The notes: generated by a model from the sequence alone, not told the origin. 64,000 nucleotides of DNA from Eoetvoesia sp035555955 (GCF_035555955.1 NZ_DATMGA010000027.1:62001-126000), one strand, 5' to 3'; shown: positions 16,352 through 25,209, counted from the stretch's first letter. Numbers and translations are program-made.

Positions 16352-17136
16352 ACGCATTAGCCACCCCAGAAGCCGTACGCACCCCCGTACTTCGCCCCTC
16401 GCACTGCAGCGAGGAAGAATGGGCGCTGCGCTGCGAGCTGGCCGAGTGTTATCACCTTATTGATTACTTCGGCTGGACGGAAGGCATTTTCAACCATATT
16501 TCGGCGCGCCTGCCGGGACCGACCCACCAGTACTTGGTCAACCCATTCGGCCTGCACTACACCGAAGTCACGCCCGCCAACCTGCTCAAGGTGGACCTGG
16601 AAGGCAACAAGGTGGAGCCCTCGCCCTATGAAGGCAACCCGGCCGGCTTCGCCCTGCACGGCGCTCTGCACGAAGCTCGCGACGACATCCGCTGCATCAT
16701 CCACACCCACACCACGCCCATCTCGGCCGTGGCCATGAAGCAGGACGGCTTCGACTACAACAATTTCTATGGCGCCCAGTTGTTCGGCCGGGTGGGCTAC
16801 CACACCTTCGAAGGCATTACGCTGTACGACGACGAAAAGCCGCGCATGGTGGCCAGCCTTGGCGACAAGCATATTCTGGTGCTGCGCAACCACGGCATTG
16901 CCGTTGCCGAAGGCAGCATCGCCAAAGCCATTTTCCTGCTCTGGACGGTGCAAAGGGCGGCCGAGGTGCAATGCGCCGCGGCGGCGGTGCCGGGCGCCAA
17001 CACGCCGCTGCCCGATGCGGTCAAGCAAAAGTGCACCGAGCAAACCACCATGCTGATCCGCGACAGCTCGTTCGCCGACAGGTTCTTTGCGGGCCTGGTG
17101 CGCAAGATGCACGCGGAGCGCGGCCCAAGCTGGTAA
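16348..17136 (+). CDS. Class II aldolase/adducin family protein
   Basis: This 262-aa protein has the zinc-aldolase pattern. It contains IFNHISAR, then VTPANLLKVDL, the metal-binding HTHT pair near residue 118 (CIIHTHTTP) and the third histidine in VLRNHGIAVA. Relatives include fuculose-phosphate aldolase and decarboxylases of hydroxylated acids. The start overlaps the stop of the reductase gene by 4 bp. In this operon it may cleave or decarboxylate the hydroxyacid handled by the reductase; the substrate is not identifiable. Confidence 0.87.
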   Translation: MNALATPEAVRTPVLRPSHCSEEEWALRCELAECYHLIDYFGWTEGIFNHISARLPGPTHQYLVNPFGLHYTEVTPANLLKVDLEGNKVEPSPYEGNPAGFALHGALHEARDDIRCIIHTHTTPISAVAMKQDGFDYNNFYGAQLFGRVGYHTFEGITLYDDEKPRMVASLGDKHILVLRNHGIAVAEGSIAKAIFLLWTVQRAAEVQCAAAAVPGANTPLPDAVKQKCTEQTTMLIRDSSFADRFFAGLVRKMHAERGPSW

Positions 17137-17218
17137 GCGGCAAAGGCGGCACGCTGCATTGCGGCGCGCCGGATGCGGACCACGAACGGATCCGCCCAGG
17201 AGCAAGGCGCCACCAGGC

Positions 17219-17941
17219 TTACGCCTCTGCCTCCGCGTCCAGGCCCAGGTAGGCCCGCCTTAAATGAGGCTGGGCCAGAAGTTCGTCGGGGGTTCCGGTG
17301 GCCACGATGCGGCCTTCCTCGAGCACGGCGGCGTTCTGCGCCACCTGCAGCGCCATGGTCACGTTTTGCTCTACCAGCAATACGGCCATGCCACCGGCGT
17401 GGATATCGCTGATTACCTTGAACATATCCAGCACGATGCTGGGCGCCAGCCCCAATGAGGGTTCGTCCAGCAGCAGCAGGCGCGGCTGGGCCATGAGCGC
17501 GCGGCCGATGGCCACCATTTGCTGCTGGCCGCCTGACAGCGAGCCGGCCGGATTCTCGAGCTTGGGCACCAGCGCCGGGAACAAGGCGCAGACTTTTTCC
17601 AGAGACTGCGTCCTGGACGCCTTGGCCTTGGCCGTGTAGCTGCCCAGTTCCAGATTCTCGCGCACGCTCATGCCGGTGAACAGGCGGCGCCCTTCGGGCA
17701 CCAGGGCAATGCCCCGGTCGCAAAAACGATGCGGGGCCAGCTTGGTGATGTCTTCGCCGTCGAAAAACAGTTTGCCGGCGCTGACCCGGTTCAGGCCGGC
17801 AATGGCGTTGATAAGAGTGGTCTTGCCGGCACTGTTGGGGCCCACCACGCACAGCAGCTCGCCCGCGCCGACGTTGAGCGATACGTCCCACAAGGCCGTG
17901 GCGGCGCCGTAGGCGACGCGAATAGTCTGTATTTCAAGCAT
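17219..17941 (-). CDS. livF: Branched-chain-type ABC ATPase (LivF type)
   Basis: This 240-aa protein is the usual LivF length. Walker A is GPNSAGKT, the LivF hallmark VPEGRRLFTGMSV is present, the signature is LSGGQQQMVAIGRAL and Walker B is LLLLDEPSLGLAP. It is the last gene of a five-component Liv importer; its start lies within the end of the fused LivM-LivG gene (8-bp overlap). The substrate could be an amino acid, but Liv systems in this group often carry aromatic acids or amides. Confidence 0.92.
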   Translation of the reverse strand: MLEIQTIRVAYGAATALWDVSLNVGAGELLCVVGPNSAGKTTLINAIAGLNRVSAGKLFFDGEDITKLAPHRFCDRGIALVPEGRRLFTGMSVRENLELGSYTAKAKASRTQSLEKVCALFPALVPKLENPAGSLSGGQQQMVAIGRALMAQPRLLLLDEPSLGLAPSIVLDMFKVISDIHAGGMAVLLVEQNVTMALQVAQNAAVLEEGRIVATGTPDELLAQPHLRRAYLGLDAEAEA

Positions 17942-19781
17942 AAGCGCGGGCTCCGGCAGGCTCTGGCGGTTGCGGCGGCGATTCGGCGGGCTTGCCCAGA
18001 TACGTCGCCACGACGTCGGGACGGGCCATGACCTCGGCGGGCAGGCCCTGGGCCAGCACCTCGCCCTGGTTGAACACCACGATGCGGTCGCACAGAGCCA
18101 TGACCGCCCGCATGACATGTTCGACGAACAGGATGGTGGTGCCCTGCGCGCGGATGCGCTGGATAAGCGCGACGGCTTCGTCGATTTCGGACGGCGTGAG
18201 CCCCGACAGCACCTCGTCCAGCATCAGCAACTGGGGATGCGCCGCCAGGGCCCGCGCAAACTCCAGGAACTTGCGCTGGTGCAGGTTGAGGTCTTCGGGC
18301 ACGGCAAAGGCGCGGTCGGCAAGCCCGGTAAACTCCAGCCAATGCCAGGCCTCGAACTCGGCGCGGCGGCGTTCAAGCTGATGGGCGCCGAACATGGCGG
18401 GCAAGGCCACGTTTTCCAGCACGGTAAGGTGGGCAAACGGGCGCGGTATTTGATAAGTACGGGCAATGCCGCAACCCGCAATGCGATGCGCGCCGATGCC
18501 GGATATTTTCTTGCCGTCAAAGGTCATGCTGCCCGATGTAAGCGGGAAATGGCCGCTGACGACGTTGATGAAGGTGGACTTGCCCGAACCATTGGGCCCC
18601 AGCAGGCCCAGGATTTCACCGCGCTGCACGTCAAGATCGACCCCGCGCAACGCCTGCACGCCCTGGAACGACTTGCTTACGCCGCGGGCCGACAGCAGGA
18701 TGCCGCCGTCATGCCCCTGCGTGCCGGCCTTGCCGGATGGGCCGCCTTGTGCCTGCCCCGCGGCGGATGGCGAAGGCGTAGCGCCCCCGGCCGACGAAGC
18801 CTGGCCGAACCGCGCCGCGTCGGCGGCGGAAGGCCCGGCGGCCGGCTTGCGGGCGAAGCGCTTCAACAAGCCGCCCAGTATGCCTTCGGGCATGAACAAT
18901 ATGACGACGATCAGGATGACACCCATGGCCACCTTGCCCAGCACGGCGCTGTCGCCGGAGGTAAAGCTGTACAGCAGGATGGTGATGGCGGTTGCGCCAA
19001 CGGCGGGACCGGCCCAGTGGCGGGTGCCGCCCAGCACGCTCATGAGAATGACGGTCAAGGGCAGCAGTACGGTGAAGATGTCGCCCGTGGTGACGTACGA
19101 CACGAACAGCGCGTGAACGCCGCCCACGCCGCCCGCCAGCGCGCACGACAGGGCGAATGCCGCCACCTTGTAGGCAAAGGTGGGCACGCCCATGACTTCG
19201 GCCACGTCTTCGTCGTCGTGTATGGCGAACAGCCCCGTGCCGAAACGCGCGTAGTAGATGAGCAAGGCAATGACCACGGTCAGGAAAGCCGCGCCCAGCG
19301 CCAGGTAGTAGAACGTAGCCGAGGGAGATGGCCCGATGCTGGGCACGGGCACGGCGCTAAGGTAGACGCCGGGGCCGCCGTCGATGGGCGTGTTCAGCAC
19401 AATGGTCGCCACCACGAAGGTGGCGGCCAGCGTCAGCAGCGCGAACAACTCGCCGCGCACCGCCTTGACGCGAAACGAGATGACGCCCAGCACCACGCCG
19501 AAAAGCGCCGCCATGGCGGCCGCAATCGGCAGCGTCCATAGAAAGGGAACGTCGAACTGGCTGGTGAGCACCGCCGTCGTGTAGATGCCGATGCCGAAGA
19601 AAGCGCCATGGCCGAAAGAAAAATAGCCCGAATAGCCAGACAGCAGGTTCCATGACGTGGCCAGCGCTATCCAGTGGAACACCATGTACAGCAGCGACTG
19701 GTAAAAAGCGGGAAGACCAAGGTAAGGAATGACGCCTAGCCCCAGCGTCAGGACGACGACCAACAACAAGGATTTCTTCAT
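17934..19781 (-). CDS. Fused LivM permease and LivG ATPase
   Basis: This 615-aa protein joins two Liv components. Residues 1 to about 315 form a LivM permease with multiple spans (SGYSGYFSFGHGAFFGIG, then SVLGGTRHWAGPAVGA). A linker of about 55 residues rich in Ala, Gly, Pro and Ser follows. The C-terminal LivG ATPase has Walker A GPNGSGKS, the ARTYQIPRPFAHLTVLENV segment and Walker B LLMLDEVLSGLTP. The usual ABC signature is degenerate here (LNLHQRKFLEFARAL in place of LSGGQ), which is common in LivG of this type. The start overlaps the LivH stop by 4 bp. Confidence 0.92.
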   Translation of the reverse strand: MKKSLLLVVVLTLGLGVIPYLGLPAFYQSLLYMVFHWIALATSWNLLSGYSGYFSFGHGAFFGIGIYTTAVLTSQFDVPFLWTLPIAAAMAALFGVVLGVISFRVKAVRGELFALLTLAATFVVATIVLNTPIDGGPGVYLSAVPVPSIGPSPSATFYYLALGAAFLTVVIALLIYYARFGTGLFAIHDDEDVAEVMGVPTFAYKVAAFALSCALAGGVGGVHALFVSYVTTGDIFTVLLPLTVILMSVLGGTRHWAGPAVGATAITILLYSFTSGDSAVLGKVAMGVILIVVILFMPEGILGGLLKRFARKPAAGPSAADAARFGQASSAGGATPSPSAAGQAQGGPSGKAGTQGHDGGILLSARGVSKSFQGVQALRGVDLDVQRGEILGLLGPNGSGKSTFINVVSGHFPLTSGSMTFDGKKISGIGAHRIAGCGIARTYQIPRPFAHLTVLENVALPAMFGAHQLERRRAEFEAWHWLEFTGLADRAFAVPEDLNLHQRKFLEFARALAAHPQLLMLDEVLSGLTPSEIDEAVALIQRIRAQGTTILFVEHVMRAVMALCDRIVVFNQGEVLAQGLPAEVMARPDVVATYLGKPAESPPQPPEPAGARAYA

Positions 19782-20641
19782 GCCTGGATTCTCTCGGGTC
19801 GGGCAAGCAGAACGATGATGAGCAGCGAGAATGAAACCAGCGGCGCCCACGAGGGCGAAGCGACCGCCATGGTGATGGCTTCGCTGATGCCGATGACGAA
19901 GCCCGCCACGATGGGCCCCATGGGCCGGCCAAGGCCGCCCAGCATGACGCAGGCAAACACCACCCCTATCCAGCTGTAGATCTGGGAGGGCGCAAGCGTA
20001 TAGCTCAAGGCGATGCAGACGCCGGCAATTCCCGCCAGCGAGGCGTTGATCCCCGAAAGCAGCAGGCCCAGGGCCTGCTGGTTGATGCCGAAGGCCGCGG
20101 CGATGGGCGCGTCTTCGGCGGCGGCGCGGATGGCCTTGCCGATGTCCGAGCGGCGCAACACCTGCCAGGCTATCAAGGAAATGCCCAGGCCCAGGCCCAG
20201 GGTGATGAGCTCGGGAACGGGCAGGTAGACCGTGGCGATTTGAAGCTTGTGCTCGGCATAGGTGGATTCGAGGCGCCTGTAATCGGCGGTCCAGATCCAT
20301 TGCAGCACGGCCTCGATGATGATGGTCAGGCCAAACGTTACCAGCAGGGAATTGAACGGGGTGATCTTGAAGCGCGTCAGCACCCAATGCACGGCCAGGC
20401 CCACGACGAAGAACGCGGGAATGATCATGAGCAGCGTCAACAGGGGGTCGACGCCCCCCGAGGTCGAGAACTGATAGGTGAGATACGCGCCCAGGAAGGC
20501 CAGGGCGAAGTGCGCCAGGTTGATTTGGCGCAGCATACCCCAGGACAAACTCAAGCCAAGCCCCAACAACCCGTACAACGCCCCCGTGAATATGCCTGCC
20601 AGAATGGACTGCGCCAGCAGTGTAGAGCTTGGAAGATTCAT
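19778..20641 (-). CDS. livH: Branched-chain-type ABC permease (LivH type)
   Basis: This 287-aa permease has about eight spans and the LivH motifs GALYGLLGLGLSLSWG near the N-terminus and GINASLAGIAGV in the second half. The start at 20641 gives the normal LivH N-terminus (MNLPSSTLLAQSIL); the frame is open further upstream but overlaps the binding-protein gene. It forms the translocation pore with the LivM part of the fused protein. Confidence 0.9.
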   Translation of the reverse strand: MNLPSSTLLAQSILAGIFTGALYGLLGLGLSLSWGMLRQINLAHFALAFLGAYLTYQFSTSGGVDPLLTLLMIIPAFFVVGLAVHWVLTRFKITPFNSLLVTFGLTIIIEAVLQWIWTADYRRLESTYAEHKLQIATVYLPVPELITLGLGLGISLIAWQVLRRSDIGKAIRAAAEDAPIAAAFGINQQALGLLLSGINASLAGIAGVCIALSYTLAPSQIYSWIGVVFACVMLGGLGRPMGPIVAGFVIGISEAITMAVASPSWAPLVSFSLLIIVLLARPERIQA

Positions 20642-20654
20642 TGAGTCACGCCGT

Positions 20655-21863
20655 TCAGGAAACCCGTATCTTTGCACCCGGCGCGGCCCAGTCGGTGGGC
20701 CATACGACCAGCCATTTGCCATCCTGGACCTGCTTGACGCGGCTGAGATCGTCGCCGAAATTGCCGGGCCCATTGAAACGCAGTTTGCCCTGGATGGTGT
20801 CGACCTTGTTGGCCCTTAGCCAGTCGGCCAGCTTTTTATCGTCCAGCGATTTGTTGGCGGTAACGGCGGCTTCAATGATTTGCCAGGCCGAGAACGACGC
20901 CGCCGCCTGGGTATCGACGGCCGTATCGGGCAGGTTGGCCTTGGCCGCGCGCTCGGCAAAGGTCTTGACGAACTTGGCGGCGATGGGATTGTCGGTGAAC
21001 GGCGGATGCGATTCGAAAATGGTGACCGACAGGGCATTGTTGGCTTCGGGAGCCCGAAGCATGGGGCCCGGCGCCGGGTAGTGATAAAACTGATTGCGCG
21101 GCGCGTAATCGATTTTTTTCATGGCGTCGATAAGCTGGTTGCCCTCGAGGCCCAGCGCGCCTACCCACAGAAAGTCGGGCTTGGCTTCTTTGATACGGCC
21201 GGCAATGGGGCCGAAATCGCGGTTGCCGAAATCCCACTCCAGGAACAGGACTTCCTTGATGCCCCGTTTCTTGAAGACCTCGCGCGCGCCCACCGAAACG
21301 AAATGCACCGACGGGAACTTGCTGGTGACGATGGCCACGGTTTTTGGCAAGTGCGGCGTCGAAGCCAGGGCGTCGATGACGAGGTTGGGGGTGGAGACTT
21401 CAGGCGTGGGGCCGAAAGACCATGACGAGAACTGCCGGTCGTACTTGGCCAGCTTGGGAATGCCGAACGTGTGGTGCACCAGCATTTTGCCGTAGCGCTG
21501 AGCAACGCCCATGGCCGAAAGAATATTGCCGGTGGCGTAGGGGCCGATGAGCAGGTCGACTTTGTCGGAGGTAATGAGCTGCTCGTACAGGGTGCGGGCG
21601 ACATCGGGCTTGGACTGGTCGTCTTTCAGGACCCATTCGACCGGCCGGCCCAGCAGGCCGCCGCGCTTGTTGAGGTCTTCAAGATAGATCTCGCCCGTAA
21701 GCTTGTGAACCAGCGCCGTGGCCGCCAGAGGGCCGGTAAGGGCCAGCGTGCCGCCTATGCGGATGGGCTCGCCTTTTGGTTGAGCAAACGCGGCGCGCTG
21801 TGCCAACGCCCCCGCCCCCGCCGCGCCCATCGCGGCCAGAAATACCCGTCGATCGATTGTCAT
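20655..21863 (-). CDS. Liv-type ABC solute-binding protein
   Basis: This 402-aa periplasmic type I binding protein has a twin-arginine-like signal (MTIDRRVFLAAMGAAGAGAL) ending AAFAQ. The fold signatures are IRIGGTLALTGPLA near the start, then LIGPYATGNILSAMG. The ATG at 21863 follows an AAGGA Shine-Dalgarno; upstream in-frame sequence lacks a signal. It is the first gene of the operon, 13 bp from LivH. The ligand is unknown. Confidence 0.92.
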   Translation of the reverse strand: MTIDRRVFLAAMGAAGAGALAQRAAFAQPKGEPIRIGGTLALTGPLAATALVHKLTGEIYLEDLNKRGGLLGRPVEWVLKDDQSKPDVARTLYEQLITSDKVDLLIGPYATGNILSAMGVAQRYGKMLVHHTFGIPKLAKYDRQFSSWSFGPTPEVSTPNLVIDALASTPHLPKTVAIVTSKFPSVHFVSVGAREVFKKRGIKEVLFLEWDFGNRDFGPIAGRIKEAKPDFLWVGALGLEGNQLIDAMKKIDYAPRNQFYHYPAPGPMLRAPEANNALSVTIFESHPPFTDNPIAAKFVKTFAERAAKANLPDTAVDTQAAASFSAWQIIEAAVTANKSLDDKKLADWLRANKVDTIQGKLRFNGPGNFGDDLSRVKQVQDGKWLVVWPTDWAAPGAKIRVS

Positions 21864-22362
21864 GGAATGTTCCTTGGCTTTTTTTTGAGTTTGAATCGGA
21901 GAATAAGGCGACAGAACCCACCACCGCATACCGCCGCCAGAACCACACCGGGACGCGCGAAGCGCCCAGGCAAAACCCGCAACAGCTAGAACCGAAGCTG
22001 CTGCCGTACTCGAAATCGAACAGTGAACGCCAACCAGAAAATACCCGTGTCCCCCAATTCAAGGCTCCTGCCGGGCAAGCAATGCGGCGCGCGCGTGCAG
22101 CCAGGCGAGGGCTGAAAATATTATTTATTCTGTAACCGGAACGGCCGGGACGAGCGACTGCCCGCGTGTTGAATTGCCGGGCGGCCCCTACGTGCCGTGT
22201 GCTGAATGTCCTTGGTTTCGGTTGATTATATATATTCGACCCAAAAATAGAATCAGGGTTTCTACGCGGAACAATCGGCCAGCCGAACGCCTGGCATACA
22301 CTAGTGAATTTCAACTGGGCAATCCGCCAAAACGCAATCAAGCCGGGCCTTTCCAGCAAACC
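21864..22362. other. Intergenic region, 499 bp
   Basis: This separates the divergent Liv operon and P-loop kinase-like gene. It contains an AT-rich stretch near 22220-22260 that could hold a promoter. I see no gene, RNA or convincing operator in it. Confidence 0.5.
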
Positions 22363-22941
22363 ATGAACACCGCCGACGCTTTCTTTATTCTGGGCCATGC
22401 CGGTACCGGCAAGTCATTCATAACCAGCCGTTTTATCGAACGGCAGAAGCGGCAGGGGCGCGCCTGGTGCCTGCTGGACAAGGACGTGGTCGGCGAAAAC
22501 TGGTCGGGGCCGCTGCTGCAGGCCATGGGCCAGGACCCCAACGACCGGGACAGCCCGTTTTTCAAGGAAAACGTGCGGGATCTGCAATATGCAAGCACGC
22601 TGCGCATTGCCGTGGATCAACTGGCGCTCGGGCTGGATACCGTGCTGCCCGGCCCATGGAGCCGGGAGCTGGCCTCGGGCGCCCTGTTCTCGGCGCGCGC
22701 CCTGGGCCTGCCCGAGGGAACCCGGCTGCGCCATGTCTGGCTCGACCTGCCGCTGGACATTCGAAAAGAGCGCATCGTCCAGCGGGCGGACCCCCGCGAC
22801 CAATGGAAGCTGGACAATTGGGAAGCCTACGCCGCCGCCCTGAAACGACCCGCCGCGGTGGTCAGCGGCCAGGTGCCCGTTCTGGACGCCAGCCTTTCCA
22901 TCGCCGAGCAACTGGCCATACTGGACGCACTGATCGTTTAA
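22363..22941 (+). CDS. P-loop NTPase, kinase/zeta-toxin-like (AAA_33 type)
   Basis: This 192-aa protein has a clear Walker A motif GHAGTGKS at residues 11-18. A DKDVVGENW segment and a late WLDLPLDIRKERIVQRADPRD stretch follow, the last matching the LID region of small-molecule kinases. Similar proteins are annotated as AAA-family ATPases or predicted kinases related to zeta toxins and chloramphenicol phosphotransferases. No antitoxin-like partner is present, so a toxin role is not supported. The ATG at 22363 starts 10 residues before the P-loop. It lies just upstream of the frm operon but has its own promoter space. Confidence 0.75.
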   Translation: MNTADAFFILGHAGTGKSFITSRFIERQKRQGRAWCLLDKDVVGENWSGPLLQAMGQDPNDRDSPFFKENVRDLQYASTLRIAVDQLALGLDTVLPGPWSRELASGALFSARALGLPEGTRLRHVWLDLPLDIRKERIVQRADPRDQWKLDNWEAYAAALKRPAAVVSGQVPVLDASLSIAEQLAILDALIV

Positions 22942-22945
22942 CTCT

Positions 22946-22964
22946 TATACTGTACCCCAGTATA
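22946..22964. promoter_or_regulatory. FrmR operator
   Basis: TATACT, GTACCCC spacer, AGTATA is a perfect inverted repeat with a C-run in its centre, 18 bp upstream of frmR. CsoR/RcnR/FrmR-family operators are known as AT-flanked repeats with a G/C tract, which this matches. Confidence 0.75.
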
Positions 22965-22982
22965 TTATTGGGATCGATTGCC

Positions 22983-23258
22983 ATGCCGCATTCACCTCAG
23001 GAAAAAAAACGGGTCCTGGCTCGCGTGCGCCGCATCAGCGGCCAGTGCGGCGCACTGGAACGCGCGCTGGAAGCCGGCGCCGACTGCGCGCCGGTGCTGC
23101 AGCAAATCGCCGCCATCCGCGGCGCGGTCAACGGCCTCATGTCAGAGGTCATGGAAGCCCACATCCGCGAAGAGTTCGGCCCCGCCACCATTTCCGACAC
23201 CCAACGCGCCGAGCGTGTCAGCGAACTGGCCGGCCTCGTGCGCTCGTACCTTAAATAA
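22983..23258 (+). CDS. frmR: Formaldehyde-sensing repressor FrmR
   Basis: This 91-aa helical protein of the FrmR/RcnR/CsoR (DUF156) family contains VLARVRRISGQCGALERALE, LQQIAAIRGAVNGLM and ends LVRSYLK, the FrmR pattern. Cys35 in the ADCAPVLQQ segment corresponds to the reactive cysteine that crosslinks with formaldehyde in E. coli FrmR, and the N-terminal Pro2 partner is also present. It precedes frmA and gfa and has a matching operator upstream, so autoregulation of the detoxification operon is expected. Confidence 0.92.
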   Translation: MPHSPQEKKRVLARVRRISGQCGALERALEAGADCAPVLQQIAAIRGAVNGLMSEVMEAHIREEFGPATISDTQRAERVSELAGLVRSYLK

Positions 23259-23263
23259 AGAAC

Positions 23264-23289
23264 GAAGCGGCCGCCAAAACCGCCGCTTC
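23264..23289 (+). other. Intercistronic hairpin between frmR and frmA
   Basis: GAAGCGGC and GCCGCTTC form a perfect 8-bp stem with a 10-nt loop, six bases after the frmR stop. There is no T-run, so it is more likely an mRNA stability or attenuation element than a terminator. Confidence 0.45.
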
Positions 23290-23346
23290 CCGCCCCCGAA
23301 ACTCCGGATCAACCATACGAAACTCGAACCATCACAGGAGAACATC

Positions 23347-24456
23347 ATGAAATCACGCGCCGCCGTTGCCTTCGAGCCGGGCAAGCCCCTGCAAATCGTC
23401 GAAATCGACGTCGAACCGCCCCGCAAGGGCGAAGTGCTGGTCAAGATCACACACACCGCGCTATGCCACACCGACGCCTACACCCTTTCGGGCGTCGACC
23501 CCGAAGGCGTGTTCCCGGCCGTGCTGGGCCATGAAGGCGGCGGCATCGTCGTCGAAGTCGGCGAAGGCGTCACCAGCGTCAAGCCCGGCGACCACGTCAT
23601 CCCGCTGTACACCGCCGAATGCGGCGTGTGCAAGTTCTGCAAATCCGGCAAGACCAATCTCTGCTCGTCGGTGCGCGCCACCCAGGGCAAGGGCCTGATG
23701 CCCGACGGCACCACCCGCTTCAGCTACAACGGCAAGCCCATCTACCATTACATGGGCACCAGCACCTTCAGCGAATACACTGTAGTGGCCGAGGTCTCGC
23801 TGGCCAAGATCAACCCCCAGGCCCCTCTTGAAAAAGTCTGCCTTCTGGGCTGCGGCGTCACCACCGGCATCGGCGCCGTGCACAACACCGCCAAGGTTCA
23901 GCCGGGCGACACCGTCGCCGTGTTCGGCCTGGGCGCCATCGGCCTGGCCGTCATCCAGGGCGCCGTGCAGGCCAAGGCCGGCCGCATCATCGCCGTCGAC
24001 ACCAACCCCGACAAATTCAAGCTGGCCAAGGTCATGGGCGCCACCGACTTCGTCAACCCCAAAGACTACGACAAGCCCATCCAGGAGGTCATCGTCGACA
24101 TGACCGACGGCGGCGTCGAATTCAGCTTCGAGTGCATCGGCAACGTCGACGTCATGCGCTCGGCGCTGGAATGCTGCCACAAGGGCTGGGGCGAAAGCGT
24201 GATCATCGGCGTGGCCGGCGCCGGCCAGGAAATCCGCACTCGGCCGTTCCAGTTGGTTACCGGCCGGGTCTGGCGCGGCAGCGCCTTCGGCGGCGTCAAG
24301 GGCCGCACCCAATTGCCCGGCATGGTCGAACAAGCCATGGCCGGCGAAATCAACCTCGACCCGTACATCACCCACACACTGCCGCTGGATCGCATCAACG
24401 AAGCCTTCGACCTGATGCACGAAGGCAAGTCCATACGGGCAGTCATCAACTACTGA
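23347..24456 (+). CDS. frmA: S-(hydroxymethyl)glutathione dehydrogenase (class III ADH)
   Basis: This 369-aa zinc alcohol dehydrogenase oxidises S-hydroxymethylglutathione to S-formylglutathione using NAD. The catalytic-zinc motif ALCHTDAYTLSG and GHEGGG are present. The structural-zinc cysteine cluster reads CGVCKFCKSGKTNLC, and the nucleotide-binding motif is FGLGAIGLAV. The length and the class III segments (FSYNGKPIYHYMGTSTFSEY) are typical. The ATG at 23347 follows an AGGAGA Shine-Dalgarno. It stands between frmR and gfa, the normal formaldehyde detoxification arrangement. Confidence 0.96.
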   Translation: MKSRAAVAFEPGKPLQIVEIDVEPPRKGEVLVKITHTALCHTDAYTLSGVDPEGVFPAVLGHEGGGIVVEVGEGVTSVKPGDHVIPLYTAECGVCKFCKSGKTNLCSSVRATQGKGLMPDGTTRFSYNGKPIYHYMGTSTFSEYTVVAEVSLAKINPQAPLEKVCLLGCGVTTGIGAVHNTAKVQPGDTVAVFGLGAIGLAVIQGAVQAKAGRIIAVDTNPDKFKLAKVMGATDFVNPKDYDKPIQEVIVDMTDGGVEFSFECIGNVDVMRSALECCHKGWGESVIIGVAGAGQEIRTRPFQLVTGRVWRGSAFGGVKGRTQLPGMVEQAMAGEINLDPYITHTLPLDRINEAFDLMHEGKSIRAVINY

Positions 24457-24478
24457 TCAAAAAGCTTCCACAAGGAAG

Positions 24479-24508
24479 GACGGCGGCGCGGATCCCTGCG
24501 CCGCCGTC
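24479..24508 (+). other. Strong intercistronic hairpin between frmA and gfa
   Basis: GACGGCGGCGC and GCGCCGCCGTC form a perfect 11-bp GC stem with an 8-nt loop in the 79-bp gap. No T-run follows, so partial termination or 3' protection of frmA mRNA is more likely than a full stop. Confidence 0.55.
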
Positions 24509-24535
24509 TCAACAGCCAATCAATCGGAGACTATC

Positions 24536-25111
24536 ATGAGTGCAGTGTCGATTCATCCGTCGGTGGACAACGGCATCAAGCCGGCCGCCGCCAACTTCGC
24601 CGGCGGCACGCTGCAGTGCCATTGCGCGACGAACAAAGTCGAAGTGAAAGTGGCGGCGCAAACCGCCCACAACCACGCATGCGGCTGCAGCAAGTGCTGG
24701 AAACCCAAGGGCGCCATTTTCTCGGTCGTTGCCGTAGTTGCACGCGACAAGGTCAGCGTCGCCGCAAATGCCGACAAGCTCAAGATCGTCGACGAAAGCG
24801 CCACGATCCAGCGCCATGCCTGCAAGGACTGCGGCGTGCACCTGTTCGGCCGCATCGAAAACAAAGACCACCCCTTCTACGGACTGGACTTCGTCCACAC
24901 CGAACTGTCACCCCAGGACGGCTGGTCGGCGCCCACCTTCGCCGCCTTCGTGTCCTCCATCATCGAAAGCGGCACGCCGCCTTCGCAAATGGACGGCATT
25001 CGCGCCCGCCTGCGTGAAATCTCGCTCGAGCCCTACGACTGCCTCTCGCCCCCGCTGATGGACGCCATCTCCACCCACGTTGCCAAGGCCAAGGGCACAC
25101 TGCGCGCCTGA
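24536..25111 (+). CDS. gfa: S-(hydroxymethyl)glutathione synthase (Gfa)
   Basis: This 191-aa zinc protein of the Gfa family promotes condensation of formaldehyde with glutathione. The zinc-binding cysteines are visible as LQCHC, then ACGCSKCW and ACKDCGVH. The end of the protein (ISLEPYDCLSPPLMDAIS) is family-typical. Placement after frmA fits its role of feeding substrate to FrmA. A bidirectional terminator follows at 25162-25200. Confidence 0.94.
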   Translation: MSAVSIHPSVDNGIKPAAANFAGGTLQCHCATNKVEVKVAAQTAHNHACGCSKCWKPKGAIFSVVAVVARDKVSVAANADKLKIVDESATIQRHACKDCGVHLFGRIENKDHPFYGLDFVHTELSPQDGWSAPTFAAFVSSIIESGTPPSQMDGIRARLREISLEPYDCLSPPLMDAISTHVAKAKGTLRA

Positions 25112-25161
25112 CCACGCTCCTAGGCCGTGCCTCGCCGCTCCAGGGCCTGCCGCAAACGTCA

Positions 25162-25200
25162 AAAGCTCCACCCGGTGGCAACCGGGCGGAGCTTTTTATT
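25162..25200. terminator. Bidirectional intrinsic terminator
   Basis: AAGCTCC-A-CCCGGT and ACCGGG-C-GGAGCTT form a long stem with a GGCA loop. It is flanked by AAAA on one side and TTTTT on the other. It serves gfa on the + strand and the binding-protein gene on the - strand. Confidence 0.85.
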
Positions 25201-25209
25201 CGGCGCCGC

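Noticed and set aside
18000..19541. Long + strand open frame opposite the fused LivM-LivG gene
   Set aside because: It is the antisense of a clear transporter gene; the long frame follows from GC-rich third positions.
22363..22941. Zeta-type toxin of a toxin-antitoxin pair
   Set aside because: The P-loop and LID fit a general small-molecule kinase, and there is no antitoxin-like small gene beside it.
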